Part shown: positions 25,818 to 34,726 of the stretch, in pieces
How positions within the stretch are numbered: the stretch's first letter is position 1
How the letters are laid out: the number at the start of each line of letters is the position of its first letter
Assembly (NCBI GenBank): GCA_030531005.1
Contig: JAUMTW010000001.1
Span: 265,227 to 329,226 of the forward strand
Origin: Corynebacterium sp.
Lineage (GTDB): Bacteria > Actinomycetota > Actinomycetes > Mycobacteriales > Mycobacteriaceae
Reading direction: 5' to 3'
DNA: 64,000 nucleotides
The notes under the pieces: generated by a model
Seen by the model: only the letters and a program-made list of their open reading frames with translations
Told to the model about the DNA's origin: nothing
Database searches by the model: none
Made by a program: the position numbers and the translations under genes

Positions 25818-27470
25818 ATGACTCCAGCACAACTTGCAGAACTTATTGAGCAAAAAGCCCAGGCAGTAGCCGCTGAGAACAACCTCGATGCCAGCCAGCT
25901 GCCTGAGACCGTCGTGGTCGAGCGCCCTCGTAATCCCGAACACGGCGACTACGCCACCAATATCGCCCTGCAATCGGCCAAACGCCTAGGCCTAGCACCT
26001 CGCGCCTTTGCCGAAATGCTGGCCAGTGCTTTAGAAGCATCCGAGACTATTGCGGAAGTCAGCATCGCTGGACCTGGCTTCATTAATATCCGCTTGGCAG
26101 CAGATGCCCAAGGAGCACTGGTCGGCACAATCTTGGAGCAAGGGGCGCACTACGGTCACAATGATGCCTATGCGGGCAAGTCCATTAACTTAGAATTCGT
26201 CTCTGCGAACCCAACCGGCCCAATTCACCTCGGCGGTACGCGCTGGGCAGCGGTAGGCGATTCCTTGGGGCGCGTCTTGGAAGCTTCTGGTGCTAAGGTA
26301 ACCCGCGAATATTACTTCAATGACCATGGTCGTCAGATCGATCGCTTCAGTGATTCCTTGGTGGCAGCTGCTGTAGGAGAGCCCACGCCAGAAGATGGAT
26401 ATGCCGGTGAATATATCCAAGATATAGCCGCCAAGGTTGTTGCGGAGCACCCAGGGGTTCTAGAGACCGAGCCTGCGCAGCGTCGCGAAACCTTCCGGGC
26501 AGCCGGGGTGGAATTAATGTTCGATCACATCAAGCAGTCCCTGCACGAGTTCGGCGTGGACTTCGATGTGTATTTTCACGAGAATTCGCTTTTTGAGTCG
26601 GGTGCCGTTGAGCGTGCTGTTGAGACTCTCAAGGAAAACGGCAAGCTTTACTTCGATCAGGGCGCATGGTGGCTGCGTTCCACCGAGTACGGTGATGATA
26701 AGGATCGCGTAGTTATTAAGTCTGATGGTGATGCGGCATATATCGCTGGTGACATTGCCTACATCGCAGATAAGTTTAGCCGTGGCTTCGACCTCGCGGT
26801 GTATATGCTTGGTGCTGATCACCATGGCTATATCTCTCGTTTGCGCGCCGCTGCTGCCGCCTTGGGTTACGATGCGGATGCCGTTGAGGTACTTATCGGT
26901 CAGATGGTGAACTTGGTACGCGATGGCAAGGCAGTTCGTATGTCCAAGCGTGCTGGCACTGTCGTAACCCTCGATGATCTCGTGGATGCCATCGGTGTGG
27001 ATGCTGCCCGCTACGCGCTGGTGCGGTCCTCAGTTGATAGCTCTTTAGATATTGATCTCGAGTTATGGAGCTCGCGCTCGAATGACAACCCGGTCTACTA
27101 CGTGCAATATGCGCACGCTCGGTTGTGCTCTTTGGGGCGCAAGGCTGCGGAGCTTGGCTTGAGCCTCGAAGGTGCCGATTATGGCGAGCTCACCCATGAG
27201 CGCGAAGGCGACGTTATTCGTACCTTGGGCGAGTTCCCTGACGTGGTTACTGCAGCTGCCGAGCTGCGTGAGCCGCACCGCATTGCACGCTATGCGGAGG
27301 GGTTGGCAGCCTCCTTCCACCGCTTCTATGATTTGTGCCAGGTACTGCCAAAGTCTGGTGAACAGGCGCAACCTGTGCACCAGGCGCGCCTCGGCTTGGT
27401 CTTTGCGACCCGTCAGGTACTGGCCAATACATGCGATTTGCTCGGGGTCACCGCGCCAGAACGCATGTAA
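25818..27470 (+). CDS. argS: Arginyl-tRNA synthetase
   Basis: Class I synthetase, 550 residues, charging tRNA-Arg in the cytoplasm. The HIGH-type motif is [17 protein letters not shown] (near residue 135) and the KMSKS-type motif is [13 protein letters not shown] (near 373). The N-terminal additional domain ([21 protein letters not shown]) and the C-terminal DALR anticodon domain ([18 protein letters not shown] onward) are complete. The frame opens 30 codons earlier, but ATG 25818 ([10 protein letters not shown]) matches the family start. argS precedes lysA, an arrangement known in C. glutamicum, where arginine and lysine influence expression. A 246-base gap to lysA leaves room for a separate promoter. 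Confidence 0.95.
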   Translation: MTPAQLAELIEQKAQAVAAENNLDASQLPETVVVERPRNPEHGDYATNIALQSAKRLGLAPRAFAEMLASALEASETIAEVSIAGPGFINIRLAADAQGALVGTILEQGAHYGHNDAYAGKSINLEFVSANPTGPIHLGGTRWAAVGDSLGRVLEASGAKVTREYYFNDHGRQIDRFSDSLVAAAVGEPTPEDGYAGEYIQDIAAKVVAEHPGVLETEPAQRRETFRAAGVELMFDHIKQSLHEFGVDFDVYFHENSLFESGAVERAVETLKENGKLYFDQGAWWLRSTEYGDDKDRVVIKSDGDAAYIAGDIAYIADKFSRGFDLAVYMLGADHHGYISRLRAAAAALGYDADAVEVLIGQMVNLVRDGKAVRMSKRAGTVVTLDDLVDAIGVDAARYALVRSSVDSSLDIDLELWSSRSNDNPVYYVQYAHARLCSLGRKAAELGLSLEGADYGELTHEREGDVIRTLGEFPDVVTAAAELREPHRIARYAEGLAASFHRFYDLCQVLPKSGEQAQPVHQARLGLVFATRQVLANTCDLLGVTAPERM

Positions 27471-27716
27471 ACATGCAGTATGAGTGACCGGGGTAGAGTC
27501 GTGTGTTTTGCCCCGGGCAAGGCCTGGTAAGGCCGATATCATCAAGCCGGTGGCAGCTGGAGCGGCCTTCAAAACGGTTGTGCTATCTCTTCCAGCAACT
27601 TGAGTGAATGCAAGGTAATGGCTGCTCAAGTTACAATCTGCTGGCACGCACCGGTTTCCGGCGCCAATTACTCCCAAAAGCTACCCATCAGTAACGCAGA
27701 GTCGAATTAGAAAATT

Positions 27717-29069
27717 ATGAGCTTAAGCCCCCTTCCTCCAACCGGAGACTTTAACGCCCTACCAGCCCATGTCTGGCCCCGTAATGCCCGTCGCAGTGCC
27801 AATGGGGACATCACTATCGCCGGGGTAACCCTGCGCGAGATTGCTGATACCTATGGCACACCGACTTTTGTGGTCGATGAGGATGACTTCCGTTCCCGCT
27901 GCCGAGATATGGCCCAAGCGTTCGGCGATCCCAAAGCAGTGCACTATGCCTCCAAGGCATTTATTACCACCGAGATTGTGCGCTGGGTAGCCGATGAAGG
28001 TTTGAGCATCGATGTCGCCAGCCTTGGCGAATTGGAGATTGCCCTGCGCGCCGAATTCCCGGCACAGGATGTTGCCGCCCATGGAAATAACAAAACGAAC
28101 GCGTATCTGGAGCGCATCGTAACTGCGGGGGTCGGCCAAGTGATCCTCGATGCCCCGACTGAAATCGGACGCCTCGAGGAAATTGCCGCGGCTCATGGTG
28201 TGGTTCAAGATGTGATGGTGCGCGTCAAGCCGGGCGTGGAGGCTCATACCCATGAGTTCATCGCGACGAGTCACGAGGATCAAAAGTTTGGATTTTCTCT
28301 GGCATCCGGTTCGGCCTTTGCGGCTGCACAGCGCTGCATCGAATCGGAACACCTGCGGTTGGTTGGACTACATTGCCATGTAGGGTCCCAAGTTTTTGAT
28401 GCTGAGGGTTTTAGTCTGGCAGCCCAACGTGTGCTGGGACTTTATAAGCAGATCCACAATGAGCTCGGTGTTACCTTGGATATTCTGGACCTTGGTGGTG
28501 GCTATGGCATCGCTTATATGGAGCAGGAGACCGCCCTGGATGTCCAGGCGGTCGCTCACGAGCTCTTGCAGGCCGTGTCCGAATGCGCGGCAGAACTCGA
28601 GATCGAGGCCCCGCAGGTCATGGTAGAACCAGGACGTGCGATTGCCGGTCCAAGTACCACAACCGTCTACACTCTGGGCACTCTCAAGGACGTGCACATT
28701 TCCGATACGCAAGTGCGCCGTTACCTGGCCGTGGATGGCGGTATGAGCGATAATATTCGCCCTGCCTTATACGGCTCTGAGTATGATGTGCGCGTCGCAA
28801 ATAAGTTAGTATCCGGGGCTCCAGTTGCAACTCGTGTGGTCGGTTCGCACTGCGAATCCGGTGACATCTTAGTGCAGGATGCTTGGTACCCCAATGATAT
28901 TGCAGAAGATGATTTGCTGGCGTTTGCTGGAACCGGAGCTTATTGCTACGCGATGAGTTCGCGCTATAACATGCAGCTTCGTCCAGCAATCGTGCAGGTC
29001 AAAGAGGGCAAAGCCAAACTTATGGTGCGTCGTGAGACGATGGAAGACTACTTCAGCCTCGAATCGTAG
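27717..29069 (+). CDS. lysA: Diaminopimelate decarboxylase
   Basis: PLP-dependent alanine-racemase-fold enzyme making L-lysine from meso-diaminopimelate, the last lysine-pathway step. The PLP lysine is in VHYASKAF (near residue 76), the phosphate-binding glycines in LDLGGGYGI (near 258), the EPGRAIAG block near 303, and CESGDIL with [12 protein letters not shown] at the C-terminal active-site interface. At 450 residues the length is normal. No clear ribosome site precedes the ATG. Besides lysine supply, it consumes diaminopimelate needed for the peptidoglycan of this cell-wall type. Confidence 0.95.
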   Translation: MSLSPLPPTGDFNALPAHVWPRNARRSANGDITIAGVTLREIADTYGTPTFVVDEDDFRSRCRDMAQAFGDPKAVHYASKAFITTEIVRWVADEGLSIDVASLGELEIALRAEFPAQDVAAHGNNKTNAYLERIVTAGVGQVILDAPTEIGRLEEIAAAHGVVQDVMVRVKPGVEAHTHEFIATSHEDQKFGFSLASGSAFAAAQRCIESEHLRLVGLHCHVGSQVFDAEGFSLAAQRVLGLYKQIHNELGVTLDILDLGGGYGIAYMEQETALDVQAVAHELLQAVSECAAELEIEAPQVMVEPGRAIAGPSTTTVYTLGTLKDVHISDTQVRRYLAVDGGMSDNIRPALYGSEYDVRVANKLVSGAPVATRVVGSHCESGDILVQDAWYPNDIAEDDLLAFAGTGAYCYAMSSRYNMQLRPAIVQVKEGKAKLMVRRETMEDYFSLES

Positions 29070-29158
29070 ATACTTCGTGCCACTTGCTCTCATGCAGCAT
29101 TAGCGAAGGTGACGGTGATGATGGGTAATGAGATTGCATGTTATTCGGCTGCGGCTAG

Positions 29159-29182
29159 CTACTAGACAAGATTGTCTAGTAG
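29159..29182. promoter_or_regulatory. McbR-type operator in front of hom
   Basis: A perfect inverted repeat with 11-bp arms (CTACTAGACAA / TTGTCTAGTAG) and a 2-base centre contains TAGAC-AAGATT-GTCTA at 29163-29178. That is exactly the published McbR consensus TAGAC-N6-GTCTA of C. glutamicum, whose regulon includes hom. McbR represses methionine/cysteine pathway genes and responds to S-adenosylhomocysteine. mcbR itself is not in this window. Confidence 0.8.
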
Positions 29183-29186
29183 GCTA

Positions 29187-29215
29187 ACAGAGAAAACTCA
29201 GTAGTGTAATATAAT
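29187..29215 (+). promoter_or_regulatory. hom-thrB promoter
   Basis: A perfect TATAAT at 29210-29215 (extended as TGTAATATAAT) has a weak -35 (ACAGAG) 17 bases upstream. The McbR operator ends just before it. Transcription would start near 29222 and leave a leader of about 65 bases. Confidence 0.6.
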
Positions 29216-29286
29216 TAGTTTGATCCTTGGCTGCCCAAGCTGCAGTCGGCGGAGTACAACGATACGCAGAGAAAGTGATAGCGAAC

Positions 29287-30633
29287 GTGAGCACCTCAGC
29301 AAAACTAAGCAACTTTAATCCGGGCAAGGGCGAAGGCGAGTCCGTCGGCATTGCCTTGCTTGGCTACGGCACTGTGGGTAGCCAGGTGCTGCGCCTACTG
29401 CACGAAAATGCGGACGCCTTCCGCCACCGCTCCGGTGGTCCCCTAGAGATTAAAGGTGTGGCCGTTTCGGATATTACCAAGCACGCCGGCAGTTTGGCTG
29501 ATGAACTGGGGCTGCTCACTGATGATGCCAATGCGCTAATCGAACGAGATGATGTCGATCTCGTAGTCGAGGTTATCGGCGGTATCGACTACCCACGCCA
29601 GTTAGTCCTCAAGGCACTGCGTAGCGGCAAGTCGGTAGTGACCGCAAATAAGGCGTTAGTAGCCGCGCACTCTGCAGAATTAGCCCAAGCTGCTGATGAG
29701 GCCGGCATTGACCTCTACTTCGAGGCTGCTGTGGCGGCTGCTATCCCAGTGGTTGGCCCGCTGCGACGTTCCTTGGCTGGCGACCAGGTGCAATCTGTTG
29801 CTGGCATCGTCAATGGCACCACTAATTTTATCTTGGATGCCATGGCCACCACGGGCGCTTCCTATGATGATGCCCTGGCTGAGGCTACCCGTTTAGGCTA
29901 TGCCGAGGCTGATCCAAGTGCCGATGTGGAAGGATACGATGCAGCTTCCAAGGCAGCGATCTTGGCATCGTTGGCATTCCACACTCGCGTTACTGCCGAT
30001 GATGTTTATTGTGAGGGCATTACCCAGGTCACCGCGGAAGATATTCAGGCTGCGCACCAGGCAGGTCAGGAGATCAAGCTCCTCGCTATTTGTGAGCGTA
30101 TTCAAGATGCCGAGGGCCAAGAGAAGATTTCGGCACGCGTACACCCAACCCTGATCGAGGCAGATCACCCACTAGCAAGTGTAAGCAAGTCCTTTAATGC
30201 GGTGTTCGTGGAAGCGGAAGCTGCCGGTCGCCTGATGTTCTACGGAAATGGTGCAGGTGGTAATCCCACCGCTTCCGCAGTGCTCGGTGATATCGTAGGC
30301 GCCGCCCGCAATAAGGTCTTTGGTGGGCGTGCTCCTGGCGAGTCCACCTACGCTAACCTACCAATTGCAGATTTCGGTGAGGTACCAACTCGCTACCACA
30401 TTGACATGGAAGTTGAAGATCGAGTGGGTGTGTTGCTTGATCTGACGAGCATTTTTGCCAACGCCGGCATCTCACTGCGCGCGATTCGTCAGGAAGAGCG
30501 TGGCGACCACGCCCGTTTGATCATCGTGACCCACGCGGCTGCTGAGACGGATCTGCGTGCCACCGTGGATAAAGTGGGTAAGCACGCCGCGGTGAAGGAA
30601 ATCAAGAGCGTACTGCGATTGATGGGGGAGTAG
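29287..30633 (+). CDS. hom: Homoserine dehydrogenase
   Basis: Reduces aspartate semialdehyde to homoserine, the branch point to threonine, methionine and isoleucine. The NAD(P)-binding motif is [17 protein letters not shown] (near residue 19), followed by [31 protein letters not shown] and the catalytic-domain block [21 protein letters not shown]-terminal ACT domain ([15 protein letters not shown] onward, about 373-448) is the threonine feedback site. I chose GTG 29287 ([14 protein letters not shown]) because it matches the known corynebacterial N-terminus; the frame is open from 29227. thrB follows after 7 bases. Control by McbR is indicated by the operator at 29159. Confidence 0.95.
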   Translation: MSTSAKLSNFNPGKGEGESVGIALLGYGTVGSQVLRLLHENADAFRHRSGGPLEIKGVAVSDITKHAGSLADELGLLTDDANALIERDDVDLVVEVIGGIDYPRQLVLKALRSGKSVVTANKALVAAHSAELAQAADEAGIDLYFEAAVAAAIPVVGPLRRSLAGDQVQSVAGIVNGTTNFILDAMATTGASYDDALAEATRLGYAEADPSADVEGYDAASKAAILASLAFHTRVTADDVYCEGITQVTAEDIQAAHQAGQEIKLLAICERIQDAEGQEKISARVHPTLIEADHPLASVSKSFNAVFVEAEAAGRLMFYGNGAGGNPTASAVLGDIVGAARNKVFGGRAPGESTYANLPIADFGEVPTRYHIDMEVEDRVGVLLDLTSIFANAGISLRAIRQEERGDHARLIIVTHAAAETDLRATVDKVGKHAAVKEIKSVLRLMGE

Positions 30634-30640
30634 GTCGTCG

Positions 30641-31567
30641 ATGAGCATTGAAATTCCAGTAGGGAAAAAAGTTACGGTTACTGTTCCGGCCTCCTCGGCT
30701 AACTTAGGACCTGGCTTTGACACCCTAGGTCTGGCGCTCTCGCTCTATGACACTGTAGAAGTCGAGGTTATTACCCAGGGCTTAGAGGTTGAGGTTTTTG
30801 GCGAAGGCGCAGGCGAGCTTCCCCTTGATGGATCTCATTTGGTTGTGAAGGCTATTCGTAGTGGATTACAGGCATCTGATGCCAGTGTGCCAGGACTGCG
30901 CGTCGTGTGTCATAACAACATTCCACAGTCACGTGGCCTAGGTAGTTCGGCCGCGGCAGCCGTTGCTGGCGTAGCAGCAGCCAATGGTTTGGCAGGTTTC
31001 CCGCTTGATGATCCTCGTGTAGTGCAATTAGCTTCCGCCTTCGAAGGCCACCCGGATAATGCCGCTGCAAGTGTATTGGGTGGAGGTGTGGTCTCCTGGA
31101 CTGAGGTTCCAGTCGATGGTCGTACCGATCCGCAGTACAAGGCCGTGCAAATCCCTGTCCATCCTGACATTCAGGCGACTGCCTTGGTTCCAGATTTCCA
31201 TGCTTCCACCGAGGCTGTGCGGCGTGTGCTTCCAAGTGATGTCACCCATATGGATGCTCGTTTTAATGTTTCACGCTGTGCAGTGATGATCGTTGCCTTG
31301 CAACAACACCCTGAATTGTTGTGGGAGGGGACTCGCGATCGCTTGCACCAGCCCTATCGCGCCGATGTGCTGCCAGTAACCAGCGAGTGGGTAAACCGGC
31401 TGCGTAACCGTGATTATGCAGCGTACTTGTCTGGTGCTGGTCCAACAGTAATGGTGTTAGGTACCGAAGAGATTGCCCCTGCAATTTTGGATGATGCCCG
31501 GTCCGCTGGTTTACGCGTACTTCCACTTGAGGTTGCCGGCCCAGTGCGGGTAAAAGTGCACTCATAA
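30641..31567 (+). CDS. thrB: Homoserine kinase
   Basis: GHMP kinase phosphorylating homoserine on the way to threonine; 308 residues, as usual. [20 protein letters not shown] near residue 16 is the family N-terminal signature. The ATP loop is [20 protein letters not shown] (near 89), and the [13 protein letters not shown] block and C-terminal [13 protein letters not shown] glycine loop are present. It follows hom by 7 bases with only a weak ribosome site, so it is probably coupled to it. thrC is not adjacent, as in other corynebacteria and unlike mycobacteria. A strong terminator follows. Confidence 0.95.
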   Translation: MSIEIPVGKKVTVTVPASSANLGPGFDTLGLALSLYDTVEVEVITQGLEVEVFGEGAGELPLDGSHLVVKAIRSGLQASDASVPGLRVVCHNNIPQSRGLGSSAAAAVAGVAAANGLAGFPLDDPRVVQLASAFEGHPDNAAASVLGGGVVSWTEVPVDGRTDPQYKAVQIPVHPDIQATALVPDFHASTEAVRRVLPSDVTHMDARFNVSRCAVMIVALQQHPELLWEGTRDRLHQPYRADVLPVTSEWVNRLRNRDYAAYLSGAGPTVMVLGTEEIAPAILDDARSAGLRVLPLEVAGPVRVKVHS

Positions 31568-31594
31568 TTCTGTGCGCGGGATTCGCCCGCATGC

Positions 31595-31625
31595 AAAAAT
31601 CCCGATTGACTGATCGGGATTTTTT
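31595..31625 (+). terminator. Terminator of hom-thrB
   Basis: AAAAATCCCGAT (31595-31606) pairs perfectly with ATCGGGATTTTT (31613-31624) around TGACTG. A smaller hairpin, GCGGG-ATTC-GCCCGC type, precedes it at about 31575. Confidence 0.85.
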
Positions 31626-31827
31626 GGAATCGGGGGAGTTTGCTCTGCGCGATGGATGCAAGATTTAGCGGAAATGGATAGCTTGGCATCCGAGAAATTG
31701 TGAGTACAATGCTGTGTTAATGACTGTTTGCACCACCTATATTTTTGGTCTTGTTGTGCAAACCCAGCAGGTGTGTCCCCTGAACGGAGCAACACCAACA
31801 TCAACGTAAATAAAAGGAAGTGAATCC

Positions 31828-32250
31828 GTGACGGAATCAGAGTCCGCACCAGCAGGCAAGTCTGTGCGGTGGGAGTACATTGTGGTTGCTGCTGTGCTGG
31901 TGATCCTCACCCCGCTGATGTTGTACTTTGCGCTGAGTGATTCCGCAGGTGATGCCACCGTTTCACAGGCAAATGAAGATGCGGATATTACCGCAACGCT
32001 TGAGATCACTGGCATGCACTTCAGCCCAGATACTGTGGAAGTGGCTAAAGGAGAGCCATTGATCTTGGAGATCGTCAACCATGATGATGTGGCCCATGAC
32101 TTGAAGATTGATGACCGCATAAGCGGTAATATTGCCCCTGGGGAAACCGCGGTATTTGATGCAGGTACGTTTGAAGAAGACACCGAAGGATGGTGCACTA
32201 TTGCCGGGCATAAGCGCCAGGGCATGACCTTCGAGGTGCACGTAATCTAA
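31828..32250 (+). CDS. Membrane-anchored cupredoxin-domain protein
   Basis: A 140-residue protein with one N-terminal hydrophobic helix (YIVVAAVLVILTPLMLYFAL, about residues 17-36) and an extracellular cupredoxin fold. Type 1 copper ligands can be proposed: His in DDVAHDLKID (near 92) and Cys-His-Met in CTIAGHKRQGM (near 124-134). It resembles the copper-binding periplasmic domains found near respiratory oxidases and copper-handling genes. GTG 31828 follows AAAGGAAG. It stands alone between two terminators, so electron transfer versus copper storage cannot be decided here. Confidence 0.8.
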   Translation: MTESESAPAGKSVRWEYIVVAAVLVILTPLMLYFALSDSAGDATVSQANEDADITATLEITGMHFSPDTVEVAKGEPLILEIVNHDDVAHDLKIDDRISGNIAPGETAVFDAGTFEEDTEGWCTIAGHKRQGMTFEVHVI

Positions 32251-32286
32251 GAACAGCGAGCTTAGAGTAAGCGACCGTAGGAGAGT

Positions 32287-32330
32287 TGGCTGTAGGAGCA
32301 AGAATGATTGCTGCTACAGCCACTTTTGTT
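32287..32330 (+). terminator. Terminator of the cupredoxin gene
   Basis: GGCTGTAG (32288-32295) pairs with CTACAGCC (32314-32321), extended inward by an imperfect GAGCA/TGCTG. It is followed by a T-rich tail (ACTTTTGTTTT). Confidence 0.65.
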
Positions 32331-32428
32331 TTATATAGGCCTGTATTCTTAAGCACTGCTTTCTTAAGTACTGACTGTCTGGTTGCTCGCAGTAACTTTC
32401 GGCTTATTATGCTACGACCAGAAACCTA

Positions 32429-34234
32429 CTACGGCTCATTAGCTCCGGGCAGCGTAGAGATTACTGGTAACTCGCCTGCGGCTAGGCGATTGCGCAAGGA
32501 AATTTTGTCGAATTTCCCTTGCGGCGTTTTCGAGATGCTGCGCACAAATGCCCAGTGCTTGGGTACCATCCAGGAAGGAAAGTAATCCTCAAGATAGCGT
32601 TCTAGTTCCCGTGCAATGGTGACTGGATCCTTTGGACTTTCAGCTTCCTGCACGATTGCCAAGGGGCGTTCGCCCCACTGAGAATTGGGATAGCCGATGA
32701 TGGCACATTCTTTGACCAACGGGCTATTGAGTAGCTGTACTTCGAGCTGCTGCCCGTAGATATTTTCGCCACCAGCGTGAATGACATCACGGGCATGGTC
32801 TTTGACTTCCAAATATCCAGCGGAACCCACGATGCCGACATCGCCGGTGTCCAGCCAGCCATCAATAGTGAAGCGTTCGGCAATACGCGGCGAAACGTCC
32901 GGATGTGGTAACTGCAGGTCCGCATCAACGGGCTGGAAATTGTAGTACTCGCCGGTGACGGTGTGCCCACGTACTTGGATCGTGCCGACATTGAGATCGG
33001 GGTTGGCGGTCTCGCCCAGTTCGGAAACGATGCGGTGGCGCACCAAAGGAGAGAAGCGCCCCTGGGTATTGCGGTAACTCTCTGCACTCGCGGGCCCTAA
33101 ATCCTGCGGTACACGCGCGATGGTTGCGATACCAAGCAGCTCAGTCATACCCCATGCCTGGATGAGCTCAGTGCCGTACATGCGTTTCCACGTATCGATG
33201 AGCGCAGGTGCGACACATGCCCCACCAGAGAAAATCTCCTGCAGGCTCAAACTATGCGGCGGATGCTTGAGATAGTAGTTACACAGTTTGCTCCAGATAA
33301 TGGGCACGCCGTGGGCTTTAGTGGGCTGAGTTTGGGCAATTACTTGGGCTAGATGAGCACTATGGTCGACTGTGCCGGGGAAGACGAGGTGACAACCAGC
33401 CATGATAGCAGCTAAAGGAACGCCCCAACTACAAGCATGCGCGAGCGGCACACCGATCAAGAAGGTATCACCGCTATGAATATTGAGGGCTTCGGCGCCA
33501 CACAGTTGTAAAGCCTGTAGATACAAAGAGCGGTGTGAATACGCAACTGCCTTGGGCTTGCCACTAGCGCCAGTGGAATAACACAAAACTGCAGCCTCAT
33601 GCTCGGGGATGACAGGCCAGTGGAAGACCGTCGAGCGGCCATCGAGCAATGCTTCATAACTGTAGGTAGGGAAGGCCGCTGGAATATGCCTGCGGGCAGA
33701 AGCTATCTCCTCCTCGCTACCGATAACAATGACCGCGCGTACTGTCGAGCTGATCTTGGAGTCAGCAAGCAAAGGTGCTAACTGATCCGCGAAAGCTGCG
33801 GAGGTAACAATAATTCGGGGCTTGCCATGACGAATGGTATAGCGCAGTTGGCTGTGCAAGAATCGTACGTTCACAGGTTGGAATACCGCACCAATGCCAG
33901 TCGCTGCAAAAAGAATTTCTAATTGCTCCAAGCAGTTAGTGCAGAAGGTAGCGATGCGCTCATCGCCCCGAAAATCAAATTCAGAACGTAAAACTTGGGC
34001 AAAAGCTGCGGCACGCGCGCGCATAAAAATATAGGAATACGAACTCTGTGGCAATGGTGATTGCAGCGGATCAGGAATACCTTGATCTGATGCAGCTGCA
34101 GAGCATTCCGCTGTCGTAGAGTCGCCAGCGGTCGGGAGAGCAAAGCTATGCACCATAGCGGCCGGAAAAGATTCGGCGGCATACTCGAGAATCTGGGAGA
34201 TATTCAGGGGAATATCTTGCATAGTGCTACGCAT
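32429..34234 (-). CDS. Acyl-CoA synthetase / AMP-binding ligase
   Basis: ANL-superfamily enzyme of about 600 residues that adenylates a carboxylic acid and joins it to CoA. The order of motifs is normal: a phosphate loop CYSTGASGKPKAVAYSHRS (near 215), AWGMTELLGIA (near 350), GWLDTGDVGIVG (near 460), then KDHARDVIHAGGENI, and a C-terminal Lys in SKTPQGKFDKI. The loop reads S-T-G-A-S-G where most members have a T-S-G-T-T-G-like sequence, so activity or substrate may be unusual. Among several near starts I chose ATG 34234 (MRSTMQDIPLN); MQDIPL at 34222 is equally possible. The gene is single, so the substrate is unknown; medium- to long-chain fatty acid is a guess. Confidence 0.8.
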   Translation of the reverse strand: MRSTMQDIPLNISQILEYAAESFPAAMVHSFALPTAGDSTTAECSAAASDQGIPDPLQSPLPQSSYSYIFMRARAAAFAQVLRSEFDFRGDERIATFCTNCLEQLEILFAATGIGAVFQPVNVRFLHSQLRYTIRHGKPRIIVTSAAFADQLAPLLADSKISSTVRAVIVIGSEEEIASARRHIPAAFPTYSYEALLDGRSTVFHWPVIPEHEAAVLCYSTGASGKPKAVAYSHRSLYLQALQLCGAEALNIHSGDTFLIGVPLAHACSWGVPLAAIMAGCHLVFPGTVDHSAHLAQVIAQTQPTKAHGVPIIWSKLCNYYLKHPPHSLSLQEIFSGGACVAPALIDTWKRMYGTELIQAWGMTELLGIATIARVPQDLGPASAESYRNTQGRFSPLVRHRIVSELGETANPDLNVGTIQVRGHTVTGEYYNFQPVDADLQLPHPDVSPRIAERFTIDGWLDTGDVGIVGSAGYLEVKDHARDVIHAGGENIYGQQLEVQLLNSPLVKECAIIGYPNSQWGERPLAIVQEAESPKDPVTIARELERYLEDYFPSWMVPKHWAFVRSISKTPQGKFDKISLRNRLAAGELPVISTLPGANEP

Positions 34235-34315
34235 AATACTTAAGGATAATAGAGGATCTGTAACAGTGGCTACGCTTTTGTGGTTTTGGCTGCGAAGCTT
34301 TCCATGGCACGGCAA

Positions 34316-34726
34316 AAAATGGCGTCAAAATATTGAAAATTTACTGTGTTTTAGTGTGCGACTACCCAAATCGGAGAAATTTAGGTAGCATGGATAGCGA
34401 ACTTCATAAATTACCGCGTTCTTACTGATCCCTAAGTAATCTTGGCAAGCACATTTTTTGCTGGCAGGAACTCTTAGCGTGGAGCTTAGAACTTAAATTC
34501 TCACGGCTGTATTCAACCGCTGTAGCTTCCCGGATTGTTGTATCTCTTTTCGCACATACCTTTATGGTTTTATGAAGCGCGAACGCTCCTAGTGAATTCG
34601 CATTCCCATCCAACGAATAATGCATGGAAATCCTCCGAGTATTCCTGCAAGACTCTTGCTGCGCGCGTTAATTGTGCGCAGAAAATCTTGCTGCCATAGA
34701 GCTCGGTTCATGATGAAAGGAAATCT
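34316..34726 (+). other. Long 5' region of rho
   Basis: There are 410 bases without a gene between the divergent acyl-CoA synthetase and rho. The stretch 34500-34600 is poor in G and rich in C and T (for example CTTCCCGGATTGTTGTATC and CGCACATACCTTTATGG), the kind of sequence Rho binds. Autogenous Rho attenuation in the leader is known in other bacteria. No operator was identified. Confidence 0.35.

Noticed and set aside
30634..30640. Possible missing thrC between hom and thrB
   Set aside because: Only 7 bases separate them. Adjacency of hom and thrB is normal for corynebacteria, so nothing has been lost here.
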